Shown piece by piece: positions 10,548 through 21,630 of a stretch of DNA of 64,000 nt (position 1 is the first letter of the stretch; each line of letters starts with the position of its first letter). The translations under genes and the position numbers were made by a program. Source of the DNA: Manihot esculenta (Eukaryota; Streptophyta; Magnoliopsida; Malpighiales; Euphorbiaceae); the NCBI RefSeq assembly GCF_001659605.2, contig NC_035170.2, positions 20,351,190-20,415,189 on the forward strand, read 5' to 3'. The notes under the pieces were generated by a model. The model was not told the origin of the DNA and made no database searches. It saw only the letters and a list, made by a program, of their open reading frames with translations.

Positions 10548-11186
10548 GACACATAAGGAGCCTCCCCATGCTTTTTCTACTCTCCCTTGGACACACCTAC
10601 GAGATTGCAATTGACACCATCTCTTCTTCATCTCTTTCTTTATTTTTAGTTTTGTTTCAGCCATGAGTGATTGAAACCTTTTTTTCTAGTTGAACATTGG
10701 TTGAAACTTTGGTTGTTTTATGGATTGTGAGATCTGAACATAAGTTGTTTATCTTTTGGTTATTCAATATTTGTGCAATTTCATGCTTGATTCCATTATT
10801 GCTTTGTTATTTTGATCAATGTGGCCAATTGATTATTGATTGCAAGGTAATATATTGTTAGTTTGAATGATTTTAAGTCCGTAATTGCTTGGATTATTCA
10901 AACATAAGAACACTTGGTGTAAAAACTAAGGAAATTGTATGATCTAGCAACATCTCCATGCGTTTGGGTAGCTAGGATTGGATCTCTCTATTTCTTCATG
11001 CAATTAACAATTGTTTTGATGCCTAAGGCCCAAGGACGTTCCTTGGCAATTTGTTAATTAGTAATTAATTAGAGGACGTTCCCTAATTGGTTTAATCATA
11101 AGGAGAGATATGGTGGTGAGAAGCGTCTTCCATCTCCATAACTAATCTATTGAATCTGTCAAGGGAAACTAAGTGTCAATAATCTA

Positions 11187-12284
11187 TTGAATCTTCATTT
11201 TGATGAGACAGTCAGGGACTTTGGATTCATCAAGAATGAAGATGAACCTTGTGTTTACAAGATGGTTACTGGGAGTGCAATTTTGTTTCTAGTCCTATAT
11301 GTGGATGACATATTACTCATTGGAAATGATATCCCTACCTTGCAAAAGGTTAAGACTTGGTTAGGGAATTCTTTTTCAATGAAGGACTTAGGTGAGGCTG
11401 CTTATATCCTTGGTATTAAGATCTATAGGGATAGATCCAAGAGGATAATCGGTCTGAGTCAAAGTACTTATATTGACAAAGTGCTGAAAAGGTTCAGCAT
11501 GCAAGATTCCAAAAGAGGATTCTTGCCCATATCTCATGGTATTCATCTCAGCAAGAATCAATGTCCTATGACATCTAATGACCTAGAACGGATGAATAAG
11601 GTTCCTTATGCTTCTGCTATTGGATCTATCATGTATGCCATGTTATGTACTAGACCAGACGTCTCATATGCCTTGAGCACAACAAGTAGATATCATGCAG
11701 ATCTCGGTGAAAGTCATTGGACAACTGTTAAGAATATCCTAAAGTACCTTAGAAGGATTAAGGATGCATTCCTAGTTTATGGAGGATTGGAAGACGAGCT
11801 AGTTGTAAATGGTTACACAGATGCTAGTTTCCAAACCGACATAGATGACTTCAGATCGCAGTCAGGATTCGTATTCACTTTAAATGGTGGAGCTGTTTGC
11901 TGAAAAAGTTCCAAGCAAAGCACTATAGCAGATTCTACAATAGAAGCTGAGTATATAGCAGCATCAGATGCAGCTAAGGAATCAGTCTGGTTGAAGAAAT
12001 TCATCTCAGAGTTGGGAGTGGTTCCCAGCATTGCAAATCCTATGGACCTTTATTGTGATGACAACGGTGCCATAGCACAGGCAAAGGAGCCCAGATCTCA
12101 TCAGAGATCTAAACACATACTCAGGCGATATTACCTTATTCGAGAGATCATTGATAGAGGAGATATCAAAATATGCAAAGTAGACACAATTGACAACATT
12201 GCAAATCCACTGACCAAGCCTCTTTCACAGGTCAAGCATGATCAGCACACTAGGTCTATGGGTATTAGATACTTGTATGATTAG
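11187..12284 (+). pseudogene. copia A RT C-terminal half and RNase H
   Basis: Resumes inside the RVT_2 domain at NLHFDETVRDFGFIKNEDEP, with the catalytic LYVDDILLIGND, then KDLGEAAYILGIKIYRDRS and the connection to RNase H (VNGYTDASFQTD, later EAEYIAASDAAKESVW and RSHQRSKHILRRYYLIREII), ending ...SMGIRYLYD-stop. An in-frame TGA at about 11900 sits where the family has Trp (GGAV-C-W-KSSKQ), a TGG-to-TGA change. The N-terminal RT part with the first catalytic Asp is absent. The enzyme would copy element RNA into DNA; this copy cannot. Confidence 0.88.
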
Positions 12285-12291
12285 GCCTAGT

Positions 12292-12304
12292 GCAAGTGGG
12301 AGAT
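12292..12304 (+). other. polypurine tract of copia A
   Basis: GCAAGTGGGAGAT lies between the pol stop codon and the 3' LTR, the standard copia plus-strand primer site. Confidence 0.75.
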
Positions 12305-13810
12305 TATTAGTGTATTTGCCCTAGGCCATTATCTTGGACCTTTTTGTATGTCGTTTGGTTATTAATAAAAGAGATTTTTATCATTATTATTTGTTTGCAT
12401 GTTACATAATAATGATTATCATCCCCGGTTACTTATTATTATGTTGATAATAATAAAATATAACTAGTATGATTATTGATTGATAATCATGAGATGATTA
12501 TGTATATGTTAATATAATTCAATAATCATAGATACTTGTTAGAGAACAAAGTATTGGATAGACCCGCATTGAGATCACTACATGGGTTATTGTCATAAGT
12601 GAATCTCAAAGTAGTTATGTCTTAATCATTTGACTTGGGATTGTCATAGTTTCCAACATAAGGACTATTATGTTTTGACATAACCAAACATTGTCTTTAA
12701 TCGGACAATCATAAAGGTTATGATTGAGCATAATAGAAATTATGTAGAGGATAATGAACAATCAAGATAGGATTTGTCCCTCTCTCTGAGAGAGATATCT
12801 TCTGGGCCCCTCGATAAGTGAGACTGAGAAATGCATGGCCGTGCTCAAATGAATTGATAGTGTGATCAATATCATTTGAATTTATTAGTCTACTTAGAGA
12901 TCGAGAAATCATAAGTTTGAACATTATAAGTTTGACATTGACCATGACTTATGTTCAAACTAGATATCGTGTGACAGAGGGATTAATACATGTTCTATTT
13001 ATTAGACTTTATCGAACTATTGATCCTCATATTAGTTGGGTACTCATAATGTCTTGCTAGAGGCCACTTATGACTTATGGGCCTTGTGGGACTGGGCCTA
13101 TTGTCAATTAATGTGAGTCTATTGGGTCACACACAAAAGAACGTTGTTGATGTGCTATGACATATTAATGGGCTAAAAGCTCAAAGCCCATTAATATAAT
13201 TAATAATAATAATGTGTTATTATTATTAATATTAATTAATAATAATAAAGTGTTATTATTAATATTAATTAATAATAATAAAGTGTTATTATTATTAATT
13301 AATTATTAATATGAGATAATAATATTTAAAAGATCTGCAGTCTATCTGTAACTGTTACAGATAAAGGACTCTATCACATAAGATATTTGAGTATCTGTGA
13401 GATTGTGATAATGGGTTATGAACACAACTCCTTTTAGGAAAAGAAGTTGTGGGAAAAATAAAAGACTGAAATATATAAATACTAATTCTATGAATTGTGG
13501 AAGTATGATGTTAATTTTTGGAAAAAATTCAGTCTAACAGTTGCAGATTGTGGAGCACATAATCTATCCATCTTTGAGAGAGCTAGTACTCTAGAAGGAT
13601 AGAAGACGTTCGTGTGGATACCATAGAGGGTGTTCGTTTGAAAAAGCAGCACCATCAGTCCGCCAGTGTATCTTTTGGACGAGATTAACAGGTTAGTCTC
13701 ATATCCTTCTTATGAAATAAACGAAGCACTCGGATTCTGGGAAAGGAAATCTAAGATTTTATTTTTCCGCTGCGCAATTTGGGTTGCAATAATCTCGGGA
13801 TTTCACAACA
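12305..13810 (+). repeat. copia A 3' LTR, ~1.5 kb
   Basis: Starts TATTAGTGTATTTGCCC directly after the PPT; the family would start TG, so the second base appears mutated. A TATA-like ATATATAAATAC lies near 13475, and the sequence ends near TTTCACAACA (13801-13810). The 5' LTR is outside the window, so the right edge and TSD are not proven and may be off by a few bases. Confidence 0.7.
13195..13320. repeat. AT-rich ~44-bp tandem repeat in copia A 3' LTR
   Basis: About three units built from ATTAATTAATAATAATAA and GTGTTATTATTATT. They are strongly self-complementary and could be a slippage product in U3. Confidence 0.75.
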
Positions 13811-14382
13811 AGCTATTGTCTAGGCAGTGCCATCATTCATAGGAATAGGATGATTAATAGTCTCCTGATTAGCATCCAAATGATAATTCAACTCAAAACC
13901 TATCCATCTCAACCTAATTAGCTTGAACAAAGTGTCCAAATAGCGTGTCAAAACTGAAAAACTCATATATCCTCTTAAAAAAATTTTTTATATCAATAAA
14001 AGTTCCTTTCATGTCCCATACAAAAAAAATTCCTTTCATAATTAAAAGAAAATTTTCAATTTTTAAAAAATATTATCTCAAACCTGTTTTTGTAGCGGTG
14101 CAAGTTGATTAGAGGGCGAATTTCAGACACTTGTAAAATATCTACAAAATAATAAAATCACTCAACAAATTTTATGTCCATGTACTTTTAAATAAAATGG
14201 ATATGCTGAAAAAAAAAAACATCCACATATAATTAAAAACATGATGTATATCATTGTGTAGTTTTTAATAGATACTAAAATTTTGCTTTTAATACATACG
14301 TGATTAATTGATTGTCTTTCTACTGGTATCACTTTCTCTACACCACACCCATTACTTTTCAAATAAAATCATAATTAAGATG
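13811..14382. other. AT-rich spacer without recognisable gene
   Basis: Between copia A and copia C. It has poly-A/T tracts and no convincing coding frame or terminal repeat. It ends in the ATTTA target duplication of copia C. Confidence 0.6.
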
Positions 14383-14387
14383 ATTTA

Positions 14388-14572
14388 TGTAGAAGGATAA
14401 TATTTGTTGTATTTCACAATAGAGATTACAACTTATTTATACATGAGAGACGGTATCTAAGTAGGAAGGAAAATCAAGCTTATGATTATACAATCCTAAA
14501 GATTAAGCAACTAACCCATCTATCAATATTTACTTCCTATATTAACATATTTACTTCCTATAACCTATAACA
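14388..14572 (-). repeat. copia C 3' LTR
   Basis: 185 bp, TGTAGAAGGATAA to CCTATAACA on the plus strand. Aligns end to end with 16351-16535. Confidence 0.9.
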
Positions 14573-14579
14573 CTCCCCC

Positions 14580-15508
14580 TCAAGTTGGAGCATAAATGTT
14601 AATCATGCCTAACTTGTTATGTATATACTTAACTCGAGTTCCATTTAGAGCTTTAGTCAAGATATCTCCTAATTGTTCTCCAGTTCGGATATGTCCTGTT
14701 GATATTATCTTTTGTTAAACCTTTTCATGAAACACTAGATTGGAGGCAATGTGGATAGCTGCTTGATTATCACACCACAACTTAGCAGGCACCGAATTTG
14801 AGAGCCCAACTTCTTCCAATAGTTGACGTACCCACAAGATTTCACAAACGGCTTGTGCCATGACTCGATATTCAGATTCAGCACTAGAACGGGAGACTAC
14901 ATTTTGCTTCTTACTTTTCCATGAGACCAAGTTACCTCCCACAAAAATACAATACCCAGTTGTTAACCTCCTATCAACCTTCGAGCCTGCCCAATCAGCA
15001 TCAGAAAAGCATTCAATATTTGAGTGCCCATGGTTACCATAGAATAGGCCTCGTCCTGGGGCCCCTTTAAGGTAACAAAGAATCTGTCCTAAAGCATCCC
15101 ACTGGGCAATAGTGGAAGAGGACATAAACTGACTTACCACACTCACTGAATATGCAATATCAGGACGAGTCACCGTCAAATAATTCAACTTGCCAACTAA
15201 TCTTCTATACCTTTCAGGATTTGCAAATGGCTCACTGTCTTCTGTGGTAAGTTGAAGGTTAGGGATCATTGGGGCACTACAAGACTTAGCACCCAATTTT
15301 CCTATTTCTGCTAACAAATCAAGAATATATTTTCTTTGAGATAAGAAGATGCCTTTCTTATGCCGCATAACTTCGATTCCCAAGAAATATTTCAATGAAT
15401 CCAAATCCTTTGTATGAAACTATGTTTTAAGAAATTCTTTTAGGGATGTGATGCCAGCAATGTCACTTCCTGTGATAACGATATCATCCACATATACTAC
15501 GAATTTAT
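14580..15508 (-). pseudogene. copia C RT C-terminal half and RNase H
   Basis: Begins near the catalytic VVYVDDIVITGSDIAG, has an in-frame TAG after EFLKT (Gln in the family), and continues DSLKYFLGIEVMRHKKGIF, RRLVGKLNYLTVTRPDIAYS, FSDADWAGSKVDRRLTTGYC, SSAESEYRVMAQAVCEILWV and LWCDNQAAIHIASN. Around 14715 the conserved TKHIEVDCHF block expected after FHE is missing in frame (about 15 codons), followed by TAA for Gln. Reading ends at TGA in the PPT. The sequence ahead of YVDD is foreign, where the inverted gag segment starts. Confidence 0.88.
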
Positions 15509-15812
15509 TAAAGAATTAATGGAGTATTTGAAATTTTTGTATTCTGGCAAAGGGAATATTTTCCATATTTATGATGTGTGTAAGGCATTTTACCAAGCCG
15601 AGAAAAATGATAGAACTTTGACATCCTATTTTATGGATTTTAAAAGAGTTTATGAAGAACTTAATGTATTGATGCCCTTTAGTACAGATGTGAAAACTCA
15701 ACAAGCTCAACGAGAGCAAATAGCTGTTATGAGCTTTCTTGCAGGTCTCCCTCCAAAGTTTGAGACAGCTAAATCTCAGATTCTTTCTATGAATAGAATT
15801 TCGAATCTGCAG
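15508..15812 (+). pseudogene. copia C gag middle, in inverted orientation
   Basis: Plus-strand frame with ELMEYLKFLYSGKGNIF, YDVCKAFYQAEKNDRTLTSY, FMDFKRVYEELNVLMPFSTD and QQAQREQIAVMSFLAGLPPK, ending ...ISNLQ. This is the retrotran_gag/UBN2 middle of the same copia group, but it points opposite to LTRs, PBS and the other coding pieces. At its right end the sequence AGAATTTCGAATCTGCAG serves both as its C-terminal codons (plus) and as gag N-terminal codons LQIRNSI (minus). Confidence 0.88.
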
Positions 15813-16018
15813 AAACAAACGAGCATCATCCCTCATCCAATCTCTACGAGTTTCATCAGTTGGAGGATCCTTGGTAAAATGATCATCCATTGCAATACTT
15901 CGTAAATAAATACGGATAGTCTTACTCCAATCTAAAAAATAGATCCATTTAATTTGTGTTCCGTGATTTTAGTCATCACAGAAATCATATCAGTTACGGT
16001 GGTTTTAACTTCAGCCAT
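15797..16018 (-). pseudogene. copia C gag N-terminus
   Basis: ATG at 16018 (MAEVKTTVTDMISV) leads to KLNGSIF, then a one-base loss in a poly-T run, then DWSKTIRIYLRSIAMDDHFT, RRDWMRDDARLFLQIRNSI. This is the copia gag N-terminal region and is correctly oriented relative to the PBS at 16338. Its continuation is the segment found flipped at 15508-15812. Confidence 0.85.
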
Positions 16019-16073
16019 CAAGACAACCAACCCTAAAGCAATCAAAATAACAAAGGATCAGAAAAACAGTACC

Positions 16074-16144
16074 CGTGAACAGTGCCGATGAACAGTACCC
16101 CCGTGAACAGTGCCGATGAACAGTACCCGAATATGAACAGTACC
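16074..16144 (-). repeat. GAACAGTACC leader repeats
   Basis: Six degenerate copies of GTGAACAGTGCC / GATGAACAGTACCC occur in the 5' leader of copia C between PBS and gag. Confidence 0.8.
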
Positions 16145-16337
16145 AAAAATACCTCCACCCAAAACCCGAATGGCAAACAAACCTCAGATCGGGCAAGGGG
16201 TCGGTGTGGCAACTCCAGCAATGGTGAGATCCAAATGTTACCCTTTATGGATAACCTAAATGAACGGAACCCTAAGTCTCCAAAAAAAAAATTTAAAACT
16301 TGACGAGAGAGAAAAGAAAAAAAATCTCTATGAGAAT

Positions 16338-16350
16338 GGCTCTGATACCA
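16338..16350 (-). other. tRNA-iMet primer binding site of copia C
   Basis: The minus strand reads TGGTATCAGAGCC immediately after the 5' LTR (16351). Confidence 0.88.
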
Positions 16351-16535
16351 TGTAAAATGATAATATTTATTGTATTTCACAATAGAGATTACAACCTATT
16401 TATATATGAGAGACGGTATCGAAACAAGAAGAAAAATCAAGACTATGATTATACAATCCCTGAGATTAAGTAACCAACTCATCTATCAATATTTACTTCC
16501 TATATTAATATATTTACTTTCTATAACCTATAACA
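16351..16535 (-). repeat. copia C 5' LTR
   Basis: 185 bp, TGTAAAATGATAA to CCTATAACA on the plus strand, followed by the ATTTA target duplication. Confidence 0.9.
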
Positions 16536-16540
16536 ATTTA

Positions 16541-19500
16541 AAAGTATTAAATTGTCTTTATTATCTTTAGTTATGACTTTATACCCCTAATAAATTAGCT
16601 CACTAGTCTAGTCTTTATATTTTTTTTTTTTATAATAAATTGCATCAAAGTAATATTTGTTTAGATTCTAATTCTGCTAAAATTCACGCCTCACATCATT
16701 GTTCTATTTTATGAATAGCTTTTTCCATTCAAAAGTTCTAAGTGTATTGCTTAAGTGTCACTAGATTTGACAATGTCCAATTATATTTCTCTCATGCCAT
16801 TGTCGGTTAACTGCCTCAATGATTTATCACAATCGGTCGGTCGACCATCTACAATCGGCTGACTAACTCACTCATCATCACAGTCCATTCAACACTTAAT
16901 ACTAGTCAATCGATCCAACACGAAATACTAATCAATTGATATAGAAGGTGTTTGATCTTTAAAAAAAAAAAGCTTTTCATTACGTATTATTATGTAATTA
17001 AAATATTATTAAAAGCAAATTTTAGAGATTGAGTATATAATATTTTAATAAAAAAGTGTTATAAAATTAAAAAGTTGTGTTGTAATTATATTTAAAATAA
17101 AAATAATAAGGATTAAACGTTATGGATTTAATATAATTTATATTTTTCTTTCACATAAAAGATTATTACACTCGTAAATTTTAGAAATATTTCAGCTTTC
17201 AATGCCTTCATTGCCCCACTTTCGATCAACCGCCAGTAAAAAAAAATAATAATAATAATAATAGAAAGTGTGAAAATTACTAATCAACTTTGAAAAATTT
17301 TGAGGAATTATAATCAAAAGATTTAGTTTTATTATATAAAACTTAATATTTTAAATATAAATATAAATAGTTTAAATTTTTTTAATAATAAATTATTTTA
17401 ATAATAAATTTTTATAATATAATTTCACGTGATATAATATATAATATAATATATGAATTATAAATTAATTAAAATAAATAAAATTGAGATAAATATTAAA
17501 AAATTAATTTTATTATTTAAAATTTTAAAATTATGATATAAATGTTAAAAGTGGTGAAATATCTAAAAAAATTTTTAAGCCAAATTTTAAAAAAAGTATA
17601 GTTGTTTATCCATTAAATTATGTAGAGTTTGAGAAATTACAAAAATGCCCCTAAAATCTGTTTGAAATTTTAGGGCCTATGGCCTCCTTGTCCTTACTCT
17701 AGGCCTGATCATAGCAGAGGCAAGATCTGTTCTATAGCTAAAGGCTCTCCCTCTAAAGTTTATCATGTACATCTTATATCCCTTATAAAATACTTTACTA
17801 AACTTTAGTAATGAGGTGTGAAATAAAATTTATAAAATAGTATTTAATATTTTGATTTAACAGTTAAAAAGGATAAAATTAGTTTAGTTTTTAAAAGGAT
17901 TTTATGGTAATTAAAGATTTTATATTCGTTCAAGATTTTATGATAATTAGAGATTTTATGATCGCTTGAAAATTTTATGGTAATTAAAGATTTTATAATT
18001 ATTAAATATTTTATTTATGAGATTTAAATATAATATTAAATATGACCATTATGATTTTATTTCAAAATTCTTATAATCATATATGGCAGTTAAATTTTTC
18101 ACAATAAATAGTTTTCGTCTTTACAAATATATTGACTTTCAATTTTCTTATTTATTCTTTCTTTTCTCTGTATTATCTGCTGCGTTATAAATTAGAGATA
18201 AATTCTTGTTGTCCTAATCCTGAAAAGTATATCTCAGAAGAACATGTTTAATTCTGGAGAATCACAAAATAAATCCTTAAGGACAGTGTTCAATACGATT
18301 CAAATTTTATTGTTTTACTCAATATTTCCAACAAATGTACCCCAATAACATTTGTTAATCACTATCACTTAATAGTTATTCGCTAATGAAATAATTAATA
18401 TTATCCAATGAAGCGTTTATTATATAAAAAAGTTAGATAATTTAGTATACTAATTGGAAAAATTAATTTATCTGTTTATATATTTATTAATTAGTAATTA
18501 TATTTAATGATTTATAAATAATTAAATTAAATATTTTTTAAATAATATTTAATCGATAAAATTAATAGATTTTTTAAAATATTAAAATATTTTAATATAT
18601 TTTTTAAAATTAAAAAATTAACAAGTGAATTCTCTCAAAATTAAATAATAACTTTTTCTTTTTAATATTATCTTTTTTTCCCTCTTAGGTCTTCCATTTC
18701 TTTCTTTTCTTAACTTAAACATTAAGAATTAAGATATAATAAAATTAATAAATTGAAGTATTGAATTGTTAATAAAATTATTTACAGGTTTAAATTAATA
18801 ATTATTTTTTAAAAGAATCCAAAGTTGAAAAAGTGTCAGAAAGTGATTGTGCAATTAACCACGTGTCACCATCTGTACCCAATTGCTTCCCAATTGACGA
18901 TGACCCTCACTGCAACTCTGCAACTCAGGTACAGCTGCGGAAACCCCAAATGGGAAGCCCAGCTCTGATGGATCGGTCTCATATCTTGACCCTACCTTAA
19001 CAGGACGGTGACAAAGTCACTGAATGGCCAATAATAGACAGTGGCAAATAATACTAAAAAAATAGAAGAACTTGGTAATTTTTTTCTAAAAGAATGAGGC
19101 TGTTAAGGTTTGAGTTATATTAATTAATTATGCAGCTTTTCACTTTAATTGAATTTCTCTTTTATCTCTTTTTCATTGGAGTCTTTCAATTTCACATTTT
19201 CTTTTAAAATATTTGTTTCAGGTGGTCACTAATGAGTTTTTCATCATAATTTTTTTAAAACTTTTATATGTTTCTAACAATTTTGATTTCTTTTCGCAAT
19301 ATTAGATTTTACTCTTTTTATTTTTAGATTTATTTTCTCTCATTTTTTCTATTTTTTATTTGATATGATTATTTTATATAAAAAAATTCAAATAAATTTA
19401 TACAAAATTATATAAAAATTTATTTTCTTTTAAAATAAAAATTTTATATTTTAGATCTACAAGTATAGATGCGGCTTTTGCATCAATCCAGTAGTATAAT

Positions 19501-20320
19501 TTGTTCCTTCATCAACACTCAATATGTAGGCTCCATTTTTTTTATAAAAAATAATTTTTTAATATTTTTCACATTTCTTAATGTTTAAAATATTTAAAAA
19601 ATAAAATATTATTTTTTTTTATTAATTTTAAAATTTTTTATTATTTGTAATTAAATTAAAAATTAAAACATAATAATAAAAATTAAAGAACTTTCAAACG
19701 AAAACGTCAATACTTAAACATATCAGCTCTCATCTTAACAAATCGTCATTAACAAACCTCTAAAATTTAACGTTCAAGAAAAATCACAAAAAAACCCAAA
19801 TCTTAAAAATATAACAATTATATCAACAACAAAGAAAGGTGAAGAGCGACGGGGACAAGACAAAGGAGGAGGACAATAGCTGTCCTTTAATTCTAAATTT
19901 GATTAAAATCCAAATAGGTCTTTTTTTATTATTAAATAAACCTCTAAATTTTACCTTAAATTTAATTAAGTTATGACTTATGATAAAATATTATTTTTAA
20001 TAAAAATATTTTTAATAATAATTTATAATTTTAGTAATTATTTATTATTTATATGTATATTTTAATTTTTATGTTAATAAAAATTAATATTTTGATATTT
20101 TAAATTAAAAATAATATTTTATTACATCACAATTTTTTTACCTTAAAGCTAAAACTTATAAATTTATTTAATCAAATAAATTAGATTGGAGTTATTTGAT
20201 TATTAATAAAAAAAATTAAAAAAATAACTATTTAATCTCTATAGTTTTGAGAAATTAGCCTCTACATTTTTAAAATCATACTAAATTGTCCCTCAAGTTA
20301 TAATTAATTAACTAAGAATT
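16541..20320. other. AT-rich noncoding region
   Basis: Long A/T tracts with scattered stop codons in all frames; I see no gene. Local exceptions are a tandem repeat (17896-18010), a slightly GC-richer island at 18835-19030 containing a CACGTG G-box (18860-18865), and a GGTCGGTCG-type patch near 16835. These may be worn repeat ends or regulatory relics; nothing more can be supported. Confidence 0.6.
17896..18010 (+). repeat. degenerate GATTTTATGGTAATTA repeat
   Basis: About five imperfect occurrences of GATTTTAT(G/A) with (G/A)TAATTA(A/G)A within 115 bp, at spacing of roughly 20-45 bp. Confidence 0.6.
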
Positions 20321-20330
20321 CCTTTTGCCT

Positions 20331-20728
20331 ATTTTTTTTATTTTGAAAATGAGAGAAATATCATTAAGTCAAAGCGATCAAAAACACTATATGAGGAGGG
20401 ACATGAACCCAAACTCCTTGACCTGACTCAGAATGAGTCTTTGTTGCTAGAACATGAGCGACATCATTCGCAGACCTGTGAATAAAACTACATCTTATTT
20501 TTTCATAACTGGATAGAAGCAATTTGCAATCTTGAACCAAAAGACCAAAAGGTGATAAATTATCTAACGAAACATTGTTAATGGACACAACAAGAACCTG
20601 AGCATCCGATTCGAAAAGAACTTGATCCCATCCCACTCTTTAATCCAGCTCAACACCTCTCGAAAAGCCATTATCTCAGCACACTTAACCTCCATCTGAC
20701 TGCAAAAACAGCCTATTTTAGCCGTCAT
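20331..20728 (-). pseudogene. LINE 3' remnant: RNase H-like (RVT_3) domain
   Basis: The minus strand encodes CAEIMAFREVLSWIK, then a one-base frameshift, then GWDQVLFESDAQVLVVSINN, LLVQDCKLLLSSYEKIRCSF, IHRSANDVAHVLATKTHSES. This is the plant L1-type LINE C-terminal RNase H-like domain. A short A-rich tail (AAAATAAAAAAAATAGG on the minus strand) follows the stop, as at a LINE 3' end. No endonuclease or RT is visible upstream, so the copy is 5'-truncated, which is normal for target-primed reverse transcription. A domesticated RNase H-like gene is less likely because of the frameshift. Confidence 0.7.
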
Positions 20729-20972
20729 AAATCTACTATTTAAACATTAGTGAGATGTGAAATCACAATATTACTATTGATCCTTCTTATCCATCCCTAA
20801 TTTAATTGAACTCCCAAAATAAAAATCCCTAAAATTAGATAATGATTCTTTCTCAGTGAAACAATTCCCCATCGCTCTACAAAATCAAAATTCAAAAAAG
20901 AAAAGGTAAATGACTTGAGCAGAGGATGGAGAGGTGGAAGTGGGGGAGGAGAAGAGATTCTCATTAGAAAAA

Positions 20973-21620
20973 GGAAAAATTATTTCTTAGTCCATGAGGT
21001 TTAACGTAATTAACACTTATGTCCCTCTATTTTGGCGACCCAACACTTAAGTCTCTCACTTTCTCTTCTGTCCAAATTCGTAGTCTTTTCGTCCATTTAA
21101 ACCGTTTGGTCAAAGAGTCAAAAGTGAGAGGTGATAATTTTTTCCAGAAATACCCTTCTCTTAATGTGAAATTCCTTTTTTTTTTCTCTTTCACGTTTTC
21201 TCCAGTTGAAGAAGAAGAAGAAGAAGAAGAAGAAGGAGAAAGAAGAAGAAGAAGAAGAAGTTGCAGAAAAGGGTAGGAAGAAGAAGAAGAAGAAGAAGAA
21301 GAAGTTGCAGAAAGGAGGGTAGGAAGAAGAAGAAGAAGAAAGAAGAGGAGAAAGAAGAAGAAGAAGGAGAAAGAAGAAGAAGAAGAAGAAGTTGCAGAAA
21401 AAGGAGAAGAAGAAGAAGGAGAAGAAGAAGAAGGGATATTTGGGTTTGGGTTTAGTGAGGGTTAATTTTGTCAATTCACGTGTCCCAAACGGCTATTTTG
21501 GACGGAAGGACTGCGAATTTTGACAGAAAATAAAGTGAGAAACTTAAGTGTTGAGTCGACAAAATAGAAGGATAAAAATATTAATTACGTTAAATTTTAA
21601 AGACTAAAAAATAGTTTTCC
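20973..21620. mobile_element. MULE-type MITE with long TIRs and GAA-repeat core
   Basis: The two ends match as inverted repeats of about 130 bp: left has TTAGTCC...TTTAACGTAATTAACA, CCAACACTTAAGT, CTCACTTTCTCTTCTGTC; right reverse complement has the same landmarks. Flanks are ATTAGAAAAA (20963-20972) and TATAGAAAAA (21621-21630), 8 of 10 identical, fitting a 9-10 bp Mutator-type TSD. There is no transposase. The core (21207-21436) is almost pure purine on the plus strand. Confidence 0.75.
21207..21436 (+). repeat. GAA/AAG microsatellite tract, ~230 bp
   Basis: Almost only G and A on the plus strand, built from GAA/GAAG and punctuated by GTTGCAGAAA(A/G)G at three or more positions, so the array has a higher-order unit. 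Frames here give Glu/Arg/Lys or Ser/Phe runs and are not genes. Confidence 0.9.
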
Positions 21621-21630
21621 TATAGAAAAA

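Larger units (their letters stand above)
9758..11190 (+). mobile_element. LTR-like insertion replacing half of copia A RT
   Basis: About 1.43 kb of noncoding sequence starts TGATAGAGCATATTTTAG exactly where RT should continue. It contains two internal repeat systems, a TATA box at 10540-10547 with a pyrimidine-rich leader, and no protein domain. This suits a large LTR of a Ty3/gypsy (Tat/Athila-like) family. The right edge is unclear: the 14-mer AATCTATTGAATCT occurs at 11144 and again at 11181, and coding resumes within the second copy. No TSD is visible, and roughly 130 RT codons are missing, so insertion was accompanied by a deletion. A deletion-bounded solo LTR is the best reading. Confidence 0.6.
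1..13810 (+). mobile_element. Ty1/copia element (copia A), 5' end outside window, interrupted twice
   Basis: One plus-strand copia element can be followed in three coding pieces (2-230, 7862-9757, 11187-12284), then a PPT and a 3' LTR. Domain order gag, protease, integrase, RT, RNase H is that of Ty1/copia. Gypsy A sits inside gag (231-7856), and an LTR-like block replaces the N-terminal half of RT (9758-11190). The 5' LTR, PBS and start of gag lie upstream of the window, so total length and TSD cannot be given. The element is dead: missing RT half, a nonsense codon before the RNase H region, altered metal-binding cysteines and a degraded TA instead of TG at the 3' LTR start. Confidence 0.9.
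14388..16535 (-). mobile_element. defective Ty1/copia (copia C) with inverted gag segment
   Basis: Two 185-bp LTRs (14388-14572 and 16351-16535) flank 1.8 kb, with the perfect 5-bp TSD ATTTA (14383-14387 and 16536-16540). The PBS is at 16338-16350 and PPT at 14573-14583, both minus. Hand alignment gives about 20 LTR differences (~11%), so the copy is old. The interior reads minus gag N-terminus, then a plus-strand gag middle, then minus RT C-terminus and RNase H; everything from the gag zinc knuckle through the first half of RT is missing. Intact ends show the rearrangement did not disturb the termini. Confidence 0.9.

Noticed and set aside
21019..21474. Long frames of Glu/Arg/Lys or Ser/Phe
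   Set aside because: They are the GAA microsatellite read in different frames, with no domain.
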